From positions 1-64,000 of the forward strand of contig JAFQYM010000010.1 in assembly GCA_017406465.1 (NCBI GenBank): a stretch of DNA of 64,000 bases. Direction: 5' to 3'. The notes beneath the pieces were generated by a model. It was given only the letters and a program-made list of their open reading frames with translations. It had not been told where the DNA came from and ran no database searches. The stretch comes from Kiritimatiellia bacterium. GTDB lineage: Bacteria; Verrucomicrobiota; Kiritimatiellia; RFP12; UBA1067. Each line of letters opens with the position of its first letter. Positions within the stretch are counted from its first letter, which is position 1. Made by a program: the position numbers and the translations under genes. Shown here piece by piece: positions 1-7,031 of the stretch.

Positions 1-159
1 GTCGACGGGGTCCTGTGCCCGACCGAGTGCGCCAACGGGACGCGCGTCTGGGCGTGCCGCCACATCGACGGCTCTATCTCGCTCGTCCTCAACAAACCGG
101 ACTTGTCGACCACTCCACAGGTGATCTTCACGACCAATCCGAGGGTGAAAAGAGGCTGA
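1..159 (+). CDS. C-terminal end of an unknown protein (5' cut by window)
   Basis: An open frame runs from the first base to a TGA at 157-159 and gives 52 residues, with Cys at three places (LCPTEC, ACRH). Its beta-rich look (HIDGSISLVLN) would suit the last strands of a sandwich domain of an exported enzyme, but no family is recognised. It is followed after a few bases by a pair of 24-bp repeats and a promoter for the next gene. The frame could be chance, since only 159 bases are visible. Confidence 0.4.
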   Translation, partial: VDGVLCPTECANGTRVWACRHIDGSISLVLNKPDLSTTPQVIFTTNPRVKRG

Positions 160-165
160 AGTCCA

Positions 166-213
166 TTCCGCTTTTGCTAACTACAAATTTTCCGCTTTTG
201 AAAACTACGCGAC
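166..213 (+). repeat. Two 24-bp direct repeats
   Basis: The 9-mer CCGCTTTTG occurs at 168-176 and 192-200, each followed by an AACTAC block, so two units lie exactly 24 bp apart. The layout recalls the five-unit 23-bp array at 3326-3434 on the other side of the 960-aa gene. Confidence 0.5.
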
Positions 214-241
214 AGGCGAGAAAATTAGAATTGAAATTTGC

Positions 242-247
242 TATAAT
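242..247 (+). promoter_or_regulatory. -10 box (TATAAT) of the 960-aa surface protein gene
   Basis: A perfect TATAAT lies 63 bp upstream of the ATG at 311. No convincing -35 box is seen at the right distance. The leader holds a palindrome (262-276) and a strong Shine-Dalgarno AAGGAG at 297-302, 8 nt from the start codon. Confidence 0.5.
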
Positions 248-261
248 AAGCATAACTTTTG

Positions 262-276
262 CGGGGACTGTCCCCG
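262..276. repeat. GGGGACtGTCCCC palindrome in leader
   Basis: Perfect 7-bp arms around one base (CGGGGAC-T-GTCCCCG). Related copies lie at 3256-3276, 4802-4822, 37417-37431 and 37460-37474. It sits in the 5' leader of the surface protein gene, where it could form an RNA hairpin. Confidence 0.55.
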
Positions 277-310
277 TAAGGACATACAATCTAAACAAGG
301 AGACACAAAA

Positions 311-3193
311 ATGATTAAAATCGGCAAAAACCGCAAGGGGTGGGGTAATTCCTTAAGTTATCTCCTCGTTGGGCTGCTGGTGTTTGGTGCGGCCATGTCT
401 GCCCTTGCAGAAGGAGCGGGGCCGAATGGATTCCCCAACCTACTTGAGAATCCTGCTTTCCAGAATGCAACAATCCCGTCAGGAAATTTTGGCAGGTACA
501 TTGATGCGACTTTACCGACAATTCCGGGATGGTCTGGTTGCGGCAAGGCTGGCGTGGCGAAGAAGGCGGACACCACATGGCTACCACGGACATCGCGCGA
601 CTACCGCGCATTCATCCAGAACAACGGTACGTTGAATGATGATGATTCATGTTGGCTGGAACAGACCGTTACGGTGGAGGAGAGCGGTTCCTATGTCTTC
701 TCCTGCAAGTATGTCACACGTAGCGGGAACTATTCAAACGACGGACAGCTTGGTTTTAGCATAACGTTGAACGGCGTGTCCGCAGAATACGAACCGGCCA
801 ATTTTCGCAAAAACGACACCACGTGGCATACTGCTGAATGGCGTTTCACGCTTGCGGCCGGGCAAACCTGCACGTTCCGGATTCATGGCGTACATTCAAG
901 TGTGAATCCGGACAGAACGGTTATCATTGACAGCTGTGCACTCGAGCGCGTGGGTGTGGCTACAGAGGGATACTTCGGTCAGCTCAATCTGCTCGTTAAC
1001 CCAGCCTTTGAGGATGCTACAATCCCATCCGGCAGTAACAATGGTAATTGGGGCCGGTACCTTGACGCAACAGCACCTACGCTTGTTGGCTGGATAGGAC
1101 ATGGCAAAGCGGGCGTGGCGAAGAATACGGACGACACGACTTGGCTGCCGTGGGGATCCGACAAGGACGAATACCGCGCATTCATCCATAATACGTCAGG
1201 CGGCTACGATGCCGACGATTCAAGTTGGCTTGAGCAGACGGTGAGGCCGCTTATCGGCGGGACATACGCTTTCACGTGCCGGTACGCCACGCGTACGACG
1301 TCAAACGGTGCAAGCGCAGGGACTGGATCGTTCGGGCTTAACATCGTCTGCGATGGTGCGACAAACGAATGCGATGCAGTTACGTTCTCCGCCACCAACA
1401 TACGCCATCTAAATACAACTTGGTATTTCACGATTGAGGCGGGTCGCGTATATACCTTCCGTCTGCATGGTATTGGTGGCTTGGCTACTGACAGATGCGT
1501 GATGATCGACTACTGCTCTCTTGAACGACTGCCATCTGCCGACAGGACGATCAACGGAGAATATCATCTTGTGGCAAACGAGGACTGGTCTGCCGAAACG
1601 GTGGATATCACATCCGGGGCGGAAGTCCATCTCGACGGTCACACGCTGAAAATCGGCGATGTCCGCCCCAATGCGCGAGGAGTTGCGCCCGTCTTCACCG
1701 ATGAGACCGTCAGCCCCGGCGAACTGTGCGTAGTCGTTCCCGAAGGTGAAGAACTCGCTAACAACGGCTGGTCCGTCGCTGGCGGCGTCATGCTCGTGAA
1801 GGATGGTCCTGGGACGTTCATATGGAATGGTGGGACGGTCGCTGAAACCGCACCAATTCTTATTACGAATGGCGTATTTCGCCTCGGAACGTCACAGGCG
1901 AACCTCTTTGGCGAATCAGGCACGGCGACAGTCCGCTGCAAAGGCCAGTTCGACCTGCACTGGAGCTATGCAAAAAACATGCAGTCCGCCGTGTATGGGC
2001 GTACATTCAACATTGAGGGCGATGGTCCAGACGGCTCCGGCGCGATCGTGAATACTGTCGGATCTCCACTCGACTATTCTTATGGGTGCCACTTTAGCCA
2101 TGTCGTTCTGGGTAGTGACGCTACGGTTGGAGGTAATGCACGTATCGACTTCAGAGGGAACGGAGACGGCATTGACGGAGTGGGGCGGATTCTGACGGTC
2201 AAAAACACGCACGAGCTCTGCTTCACCACGGATTCGCATCTTGCGTGCGCGGATGTGATTGTCACGGGTGACGGCATGCTCGAAGCCTGCAACAACTGCA
2301 TGATGGACATCTCCGGTTCCGTACGCCTACATGGAGGCAGACTCAATTTCTACGTTGCCAACAACAGCGCATCGAATCAGGGCAACAATACGTACCGGTT
2401 TCTTGCGCCTGTTGTAGTGGGCGAAGGCGGCGGACATATCGGCAGTTCGCTGAGATACTTCCATCTCGACAGTCCATTGACGGTGGAAAGCGGTAACACC
2501 CTCACATGCGAGCCAAACGGATGGAGCTACAAGGGAACGATAACGAACGAAACTGGCGCGACAATAAATGTGACCGGCTGGGTTGATGCGCGCATCGGAG
2601 TCTGGAACGACGGGCTTATAGATCACACTGCGGACAAGTTGTATTTTGGGCATCATAGCGAGACGGAATCTTGCGCCGTGCAGAACAACGGCACAATCCG
2701 CACAAGCGGCGGAGAGTTCTGTTTCAAGGCGGAAAGCACAATGACTGGCACGGGGACGCTGGAGGTTCTCGGTGGTTCGCCAGTTCTCGCCGGCGACTTC
2801 ACAGGGTACGAGGGGACTATCCTGCTCGACGGCGGTACAACGTCAATCGGACAGCCTGCCACCTTTGGCGGGACGCTAGTCCTGCGCAATGGGGCGCTCT
2901 CTTCCGGTACGTCCCTTGCCGCTTTCCCCGGCACGGCGGTGATTGACGTCGCTGCGCAGACCGGAACGTTTAACGTGGATGGTAAGAACTGGTTGACATT
3001 CTCCGCTGGAAAGGAAGTTTTCGTAGATGTGGGGAGCCGTGAGCTTCAGTATGGCGACAGGATCATCTCGTGGACGGATGCGCCGCTGGATGTCCGTTTC
3101 AAGTTCTTTGGCAATCATTCTGGCGAGTTGCGCAAGGATGGGGAAGGTGTCGTGTATACCAAGCGCAGAGGCACGATGCTTATCATCCGCTAA
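311..3193 (+). CDS. Exported surface protein with two tandem jelly-roll-like repeats and a C-terminal 'LIIR' tail
   Basis: A 960-residue exported protein of unknown function. Residues 1-33 form a signal peptide (positive start, hydrophobic core, cleavage likely after ALA). Residues about 42-215 and 224-415 are two copies of one beta-sandwich-like module: both contain NPAF, ATIPSG, GRY, GW and GKAGVAK, as in carbohydrate-binding modules. The rest is a Gly/Asn/Thr-rich beta-solenoid stretch with autotransporter-like repeat phrases (GAGTFIWNGG-type, LAGDFTGYEGTILLDGG). It ends in YTKRRGTMLIIR. No catalytic motif is seen, so an adhesin or carbohydrate-binding role is inferred. AAGGAG 8 nt before the ATG supports the start. 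GC is lower than in the housekeeping genes further on. Confidence 0.75.
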   Translation: MIKIGKNRKGWGNSLSYLLVGLLVFGAAMSALAEGAGPNGFPNLLENPAFQNATIPSGNFGRYIDATLPTIPGWSGCGKAGVAKKADTTWLPRTSRDYRAFIQNNGTLNDDDSCWLEQTVTVEESGSYVFSCKYVTRSGNYSNDGQLGFSITLNGVSAEYEPANFRKNDTTWHTAEWRFTLAAGQTCTFRIHGVHSSVNPDRTVIIDSCALERVGVATEGYFGQLNLLVNPAFEDATIPSGSNNGNWGRYLDATAPTLVGWIGHGKAGVAKNTDDTTWLPWGSDKDEYRAFIHNTSGGYDADDSSWLEQTVRPLIGGTYAFTCRYATRTTSNGASAGTGSFGLNIVCDGATNECDAVTFSATNIRHLNTTWYFTIEAGRVYTFRLHGIGGLATDRCVMIDYCSLERLPSADRTINGEYHLVANEDWSAETVDITSGAEVHLDGHTLKIGDVRPNARGVAPVFTDETVSPGELCVVVPEGEELANNGWSVAGGVMLVKDGPGTFIWNGGTVAETAPILITNGVFRLGTSQANLFGESGTATVRCKGQFDLHWSYAKNMQSAVYGRTFNIEGDGPDGSGAIVNTVGSPLDYSYGCHFSHVVLGSDATVGGNARIDFRGNGDGIDGVGRILTVKNTHELCFTTDSHLACADVIVTGDGMLEACNNCMMDISGSVRLHGGRLNFYVANNSASNQGNNTYRFLAPVVVGEGGGHIGSSLRYFHLDSPLTVESGNTLTCEPNGWSYKGTITNETGATINVTGWVDARIGVWNDGLIDHTADKLYFGHHSETESCAVQNNGTIRTSGGEFCFKAESTMTGTGTLEVLGGSPVLAGDFTGYEGTILLDGGTTSIGQPATFGGTLVLRNGALSSGTSLAAFPGTAVIDVAAQTGTFNVDGKNWLTFSAGKEVFVDVGSRELQYGDRIISWTDAPLDVRFKFFGNHSGELRKDGEGVVYTKRRGTMLIIR

Positions 3194-3254
3194 GGCGAGC
3201 GCGAACGGCGTGAGCTACACCAAACAGCAGGGAACAATCATCGTCGTCAGGTAA
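3194..3254 (+). pseudogene. Vestigial second C-terminal tail of the same protein family
   Basis: Directly after the stop of the 960-aa gene, another frame reads NGVSYTKQQGTIIVVR and stops at 3252-3254. It matches the true end (GVVYTKRRGTMLIIR) in the positions G-V-x-Y-T-K-x-x-G-T and the final Arg, but differs in many codons. It is best read as the left-over 3' end of a paralogue replaced or lost by recombination. Confidence 0.55.
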
Positions 3255-3255
3255 T

Positions 3256-3276
3256 TCTCCGTGGACAGTCCCCGCA
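3256..3276 (+). repeat. 21-bp direct repeat, left copy, flanking the ATPase cassette
   Basis: The 21-mer here matches 4802-4822 at 20 of 21 positions, in the same orientation (CTCCGwGGACAGTCCCCGCA). The two copies bracket the AAA ATPase gene and its upstream repeat array. Confidence 0.55.
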
Positions 3277-3325
3277 GACGGAAGAACTGCCGAATGGAAA
3301 ACGGAAAACTGCCGAATGAAACTTG

Positions 3326-3434
3326 GTCAAACGACGGAGTGAAAAACAGTCAAACGACGGAGTGAAAAGCAGTCAAACGACGGAGTGAAAAGTAGTCAAA
3401 TGACGGAGTAAAGGATGGTCAAATGACGGAGTAG
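3326..3434 (+). repeat. Tandem array of five 23-bp units
   Basis: Units beginning GTCAAAyGACGGAGT start at 3326, 3349, 3372, 3395 and 3418, exactly 23 bp apart with slight drift (CGACGG in three, TGACGG in two). There are no unique spacers, so this is not a CRISPR. The array ends 3 bp before the -35 box of the ATPase promoter, which suggests a regulatory or recombination role. Confidence 0.75.
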
Positions 3435-3436
3435 GG

Positions 3437-3466
3437 TTGACAGACTTGACGTTATTGTGATATAAT
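3437..3466 (+). promoter_or_regulatory. Sigma-70-type promoter of the ATPase gene
   Basis: TTGACA at 3437-3442, 18-bp spacer, TATAAT at 3461-3466. The ATG follows at 3508 with AAGGAG at about 3496-3501. Confidence 0.7.
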
Positions 3467-3507
3467 ATCGCCATCTTTGCCCAAAATAGGTCGGATAAGG
3501 AGATTGG

Positions 3508-4800
3508 ATGGCGAGAAATGAATATAGACCGCGAATAGCGGATAAATTGCTGCAGATGGAGCTTCTGTCGGCCGGTGCGGTTTTGGTTGAAGGCGCCAAA
3601 TGGTGCGGCAAGACGCGGACGGCGGAGCAAGTTGCCCACAGCATCGTCTATATGCAGGACCAGGACATGGCGGACAACTATCTTCAGATGGCCGAGACGA
3701 TGCCGTCAATGCTTCTTGAAGGCGATGAGCCGCATTTGATTGACGAGTGGCAGGTTGCGCCAAATCTATGGGATGCCGTTAGGTTCGCCGTTGACAAGCG
3801 GGGCGGGATGGGGCACTTTGTCCTGACGGGTTCAGCAGTGCCGCCTGACGATGACAGCGAGGAAAATCCGAAACTGAAACGTCGTCACACGGGAACTGGA
3901 CGCATCACGCGATTGCTCATGCGTCCGATGTCGCTCTGGGAGTCGGGCGATTCCAACGGCAAGGTCTCTCTTGGCGACCTCTTTGATGGAAAGGTATTCG
4001 CCCCTGCCTCATGCGAATTGTCCATACCAGACATTGCGCGGCTTATCTGCCGTGGTGGGTGGCCAGAGTCGATATTCCTCTCCGGCAATCCCGCATTGAG
4101 GATTGCACGCAACTATGTCAAAGCCATAGTCGAGGAGGATGTCCATCGGGTTGACGGCGTGGAACGCAACCCGGAGCGCGTCATGTGTCTGCTGAAGTCT
4201 CTTGCCCGCAATGTCTCGTCGGTCGCCACGCAGCAGACGATAATAGACGACATGTGCGCCAATGACTGCACCGCGTCTGACAAAACGGTTGCCGACTATC
4301 TGAATGCGCTAAGGAGGATATTCGTGATAGAGGATACGCCGGCGTGGGCTCCAACGTTGCGGTCAAGGACGGCCGTAAGGACTGCGGCGAAACGGCAGTT
4401 CTCCGATCCTTCAATACCTGCGGCGGTACTTGGCGTAAACCCAGACGGCCTTATGCGCGACATCATAACGATGGGATTTCTATTCGAGTCGATGTGCTGC
4501 CGCGATCTTCGGGTCTATGCGCAGACGATGGATGGCAAGGTCGCCCATTTCCGGGATCGCTACGGGCTGGAAATCGACCTCGTCGTGTCGCTGCCGGACG
4601 GAAAGTGGGGCGGCGTGGAGGTGAAGCTTGGAAGCGGCAGGATTGACGAGGCGGCGAGCAATCTCACCAAAATTGCCAGGCGCATCGATGAAGAACGCAT
4701 GGGCAAACCATCGTTCCTGATGGTTCTGACCGGAACGAAGTTCGCGTTCCGCAGACCTGACGGGGTGTATGTCGTACCCCTTGGCTGTCTAAGGCCGTAA
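3508..4800 (+). CDS. AAA-type ATPase with DUF4143 C-terminal region
   Basis: A 430-residue protein of the common COG1373-like ATPase family of unknown cellular role. A Walker A motif GAKWCGKT is at residues 29-36 and a Walker B-like LIDEW with Asp79-Glu80. An arginine-rich linker follows, then a C-terminal region with the nuclease-like EIDLVV...WGGVEVKLG signature (residues about 355-375) typical of DUF4143 members. Length is normal for the family. It has its own promoter, and direct repeats bracket it (3256-3276, 4802-4822). Members are scattered and often strain-variable in bacteria, so gain by transfer is likely, but that is inference. Confidence 0.88.
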   Translation: MARNEYRPRIADKLLQMELLSAGAVLVEGAKWCGKTRTAEQVAHSIVYMQDQDMADNYLQMAETMPSMLLEGDEPHLIDEWQVAPNLWDAVRFAVDKRGGMGHFVLTGSAVPPDDDSEENPKLKRRHTGTGRITRLLMRPMSLWESGDSNGKVSLGDLFDGKVFAPASCELSIPDIARLICRGGWPESIFLSGNPALRIARNYVKAIVEEDVHRVDGVERNPERVMCLLKSLARNVSSVATQQTIIDDMCANDCTASDKTVADYLNALRRIFVIEDTPAWAPTLRSRTAVRTAAKRQFSDPSIPAAVLGVNPDGLMRDIITMGFLFESMCCRDLRVYAQTMDGKVAHFRDRYGLEIDLVVSLPDGKWGGVEVKLGSGRIDEAASNLTKIARRIDEERMGKPSFLMVLTGTKFAFRRPDGVYVVPLGCLRP

Positions 4801-4801
4801 A

Positions 4802-4822
4802 TCTCCGAGGACAGTCCCCGCA
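4802..4822 (+). repeat. 21-bp direct repeat, right copy
   Basis: Starts one base after the end of the ATPase stop codon region and matches 3256-3276 at 20 of 21 positions. It may act as part of a cassette boundary. Confidence 0.55.
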
Positions 4823-4830
4823 AGAATCGT

Positions 4831-5919
4831 TCAAGTTGACGACCGCACGACCATCTGCGTGTCGAGGAGGATTGCGCGCGGGGCGAGGTCGGGGTTGCGG
4901 ATGCGCTGGAGGAGTGACTCGACGGCGGTTTCCGCGAGAAGTTTCACCGGCTGGCGGATGGTGGTGAGCGGCGGGTTGAGCAATTTCGCGATCTTCGCGT
5001 CGTCGAATCCGGCCACGTGTACCTTGTCCGGCACCTTGAAGCCGAGCGTCCCCAGCGTCTGGAGAAGCTGCGCCGCGAGCGGATCGTTGCGGCAGACGAA
5101 GGCGTCCGGACGGCTCTTGCCGCGCATCAGCCGTCTGAACGCGGCGATGTCGCTGGGGGAAGTCTCCACGATGAAGTCGTTCGTCCAGACGAGTCCTGCG
5201 TCGATCACGGACTGCGCCACGCCTTGGATTCGCGCGCGGATGGTGCTGGCGTAGTCGGGCTGGGTGAGGAAGCGGATGTTGCGCGCACCCGCGTCGATCA
5301 GGTGCTTCGCGAGCCGGTAGCCCGCCTGCATGTTGTCGATGCCCACGAGGTCGTACGGACTTCTCGCCGGCGGCGGCAGGTAGTCGCGGTCGATGAGGAC
5401 GACGGGGATGTTTCTCGCCGCGAGCACGTCCAGCACTTTCTTCGTCGCCTCGTGCGAGCCGGGGATGAGGTCCACCGGTTCCAGCAGCACGCCTGCCGTG
5501 CGCCGTGAGGCGTAGGCGTTCGCGATGTCGAGCGCCCAGCGTCCGCGGTCGCGCGCCTCTGGGGCGGAGACGTCGCCGAGGAGGGTATCGTATCCGGCGG
5601 CGCGCGCGGCGGACGCGATGCCGTCGCAGAGGTCCGTGAAGAAGTCGATCTTGTGGTAGTCGGGGGCGATCACGCCGAGTGCGCCGGTCGCGTTCCGCGC
5701 GGCGAAAGTGAGATACGACCCCGAGCCGGAGCGAGATTCGAGAAGGCCTTCGCGCTTCAGCTCTCGGAGGGCGCGTTCGATGGTCGGACGGCTCACCCCG
5801 AATCGGCGCACGAGAGACTCTTCGCTTGGGAACCGTTCCTGCGACTCGTACTTCCCGGCGAGGATGTCGCGCTTGAGCGCTTCTGCTATCAAGAGGTACT
5901 TTGCTTCTGGCTTGTCCAT
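4831..5919 (-). CDS. GntR-type winged-helix regulator with LacI-type sugar-binding domain
   Basis: A 362-residue transcription factor. Residues about 5-75 are a GntR-family winged helix (FPSEESLVRRFGVSRPTIERAL, EGLLESRSGSGSY). Residues about 80-360 are a periplasmic-binding-protein fold of the LacI/GalR type (LVGIDNMQAGYRLAKHL, HVAGFDDAKIAKLLNPPLTTIRQP). This is the AraR-like architecture used for sugar-responsive repressors. It is divergent from the ribokinase operon, so control of nucleoside or ribose genes is the natural inference, through the palindrome at 5955-5972. Its own -10 box is only 6 nt from the ATG, so the mRNA is probably leaderless. Confidence 0.88.
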   Translation of the reverse strand: MDKPEAKYLLIAEALKRDILAGKYESQERFPSEESLVRRFGVSRPTIERALRELKREGLLESRSGSGSYLTFAARNATGALGVIAPDYHKIDFFTDLCDGIASAARAAGYDTLLGDVSAPEARDRGRWALDIANAYASRRTAGVLLEPVDLIPGSHEATKKVLDVLAARNIPVVLIDRDYLPPPARSPYDLVGIDNMQAGYRLAKHLIDAGARNIRFLTQPDYASTIRARIQGVAQSVIDAGLVWTNDFIVETSPSDIAAFRRLMRGKSRPDAFVCRNDPLAAQLLQTLGTLGFKVPDKVHVAGFDDAKIAKLLNPPLTTIRQPVKLLAETAVESLLQRIRNPDLAPRAILLDTQMVVRSST

Positions 5920-5925
5920 GCTGGC

Positions 5926-5931
5926 ATTATA
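5926..5931 (-). promoter_or_regulatory. -10 box of the GntR/LacI regulator
   Basis: TATAAT on the minus strand, separated from the ATG (5919-5917) by 6 nt. Transcription would start at or next to the start codon. Confidence 0.65.
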
Positions 5932-5954
5932 GCATATTTTGCAATTGCTTCATC

Positions 5955-5972
5955 AACCTGCCAAAGCAGGTT
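5955..5972. promoter_or_regulatory. Operator-like palindrome AACCTGC-N4-GCAGGTT
   Basis: Perfect 7-bp arms around CAAA in the 106-bp gap between the divergent regulator and ribokinase genes. It lies about 50 bp upstream of the rbsK -10 box and 24 bp upstream of the regulator -10 box. A close copy lies at 10351-10368. Binding by the adjacent GntR/LacI regulator is inferred from position only. Confidence 0.6.
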
Positions 5973-6010
5973 TATCGCGCTTGCGCATTGAAGTGGATGG
6001 CGAATAATGC

Positions 6011-6016
6011 TAAAAT
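6011..6016 (+). promoter_or_regulatory. -10 box (TAAAAT) of the ribokinase operon
   Basis: TAAAAT with a 9-nt gap to the ATG at 6026. No Shine-Dalgarno sequence fits in that gap, so a leaderless start is likely. Confidence 0.5.
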
Positions 6017-6025
6017 TGCCGCATC

Positions 6026-6988
6026 ATGAAAAAAATAGTAGTTCTTGGGTCGACCAACACCGACATGGTAATTGCGGGGAAGAAGATTCCCGTGCCCGGC
6101 GAGACAGTGTGCGGCGGGAGCTTCCTCATGAACCCGGGCGGAAAGGGTGCGAACCAGGCGGTCGCCGTGGCGCGGCTCTCCGCGAAGAAGGGCGCTTGCA
6201 TCTTCATCGCCAAAGTCGGCGATGATCTCTTCGGGCGCGAGACAGCGACGCGGCTCAGGCGCGACGGCATATTGCCGCGCCTTGTCGTCGACAGGAAGGA
6301 AGCGTCCGGAACGGCGCTCATCCTCGTCGATTCGAAGGGGCAGAACGTCATATCCGTCGCACTTGGCGCGAACGGCACGCTTTCGCCAAAGGACGTCACG
6401 CCGTTCAGGAAGGATATCGAAGGTGCGGCGGCGCTCGTCATGCAGCTCGAAACGCCACTCAAGACGGTCGAGTGGGCGGCGAAGGTTGCGCATGACGCGG
6501 GCGTTCCGGTTATTCTCAATCCGGCTCCTGCGCAGAAGCTTCCCAAGTCGCTATATCCGCTCGTCGACTGGATCACCCCGAACGAGACGGAAGCGGAATT
6601 GCTTACGGGCGTAAAGGTAGTCGATGCCGCGAGTGCGGCAAAGGCGACTGCCGTCCTCAAGAAGCGCGGCGTCGGGCACGTTGTCATCACGATGGGTTCG
6701 AAGGGCGCTTATTGCGGCGACATAACCGCCCCTTGCGGGCGCTTGCGACCCATGGGGAAGCAAGCAGGCCGAGCGGAGCGAGAGCCGAGCGGAAGGCTCT
6801 ATCCATGCCGCAAGGTAAAGGCGGTCGACTGCGTCGCGGCCGGCGACACGTTCAATGGCGCGTTTGCCGTCGCGCTTGCCGAGGGCAGGACGTGCGCCGA
6901 CGCCATCGCCTTTGCGCAGAAGGCGTCCGCGATTTCCGTAACGCGCCCCGGCGCACAGTCATCGGTGCCGTATCGAAAGGAACTTTAA
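6026..6988 (+). CDS. rbsK: Ribokinase (PfkB family) with an in-frame palindromic insertion
   Basis: A 320-residue cytoplasmic kinase, predicted to phosphorylate D-ribose with ATP to ribose 5-phosphate. The N-terminus shows the ribokinase signature (GSTNTDM, then NPGGKGANQAVA around residues 36-47). The C-terminal anion-hole and catalytic base motif is AAGDTF with Asp274. The base sits some 20 residues later than usual because residues about 236-263 come from a palindrome-rich insert (6731-6815) between the GAY strand and KVKAVD. The next genes encode a sugar permease and an exported nucleoside hydrolase, so the ribose probably comes from nucleosides. Whether the insert harms activity cannot be told. 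Confidence 0.9.
   Translation: MKKIVVLGSTNTDMVIAGKKIPVPGETVCGGSFLMNPGGKGANQAVAVARLSAKKGACIFIAKVGDDLFGRETATRLRRDGILPRLVVDRKEASGTALILVDSKGQNVISVALGANGTLSPKDVTPFRKDIEGAAALVMQLETPLKTVEWAAKVAHDAGVPVILNPAPAQKLPKSLYPLVDWITPNETEAELLTGVKVVDAASAAKATAVLKKRGVGHVVITMGSKGAYCGDITAPCGRLRPMGKQAGRAEREPSGRLYPCRKVKAVDCVAAGDTFNGAFAVALAEGRTCADAIAFAQKASAISVTRPGAQSSVPYRKEL
6731..6815. repeat. Palindromic element inserted in frame in rbsK
   Basis: The outer ends are inverted repeats CCTTGCGG (6731-6738) and CCGCAAGG (6808-6815). Inside lie two smaller hairpins: GCTTGC...GCAAGC and GAGCC...GGCTC. The encoded stretch (Pro, Gly, Arg, Ala rich) interrupts a conserved region of the kinase but keeps the frame. Confidence 0.65.
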
Positions 6989-6989
6989 C

Positions 6990-7021
6990 CTTTCAACTTT
7001 TCAACTTTTCAACCTTTCAAC
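6990..7021 (+). repeat. Four 8-bp tandem repeats (yTTTCAAC)
   Basis: Four exact-period units of 8 bp (CTTTCAAC or TTTTCAAC) fill the gap between rbsK and the permease gene. A related AAGTTGAAAG stretch lies in the next gap near 8065-8078. No Shine-Dalgarno sequence is seen for the permease. Confidence 0.65.
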
Positions 7022-7031
7022 TTCAAAAGCC

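Noticed and set aside
3326..3434. CRISPR-like array
   Set aside because: Units are contiguous 23-mers without variable spacers, and no cas genes are near.
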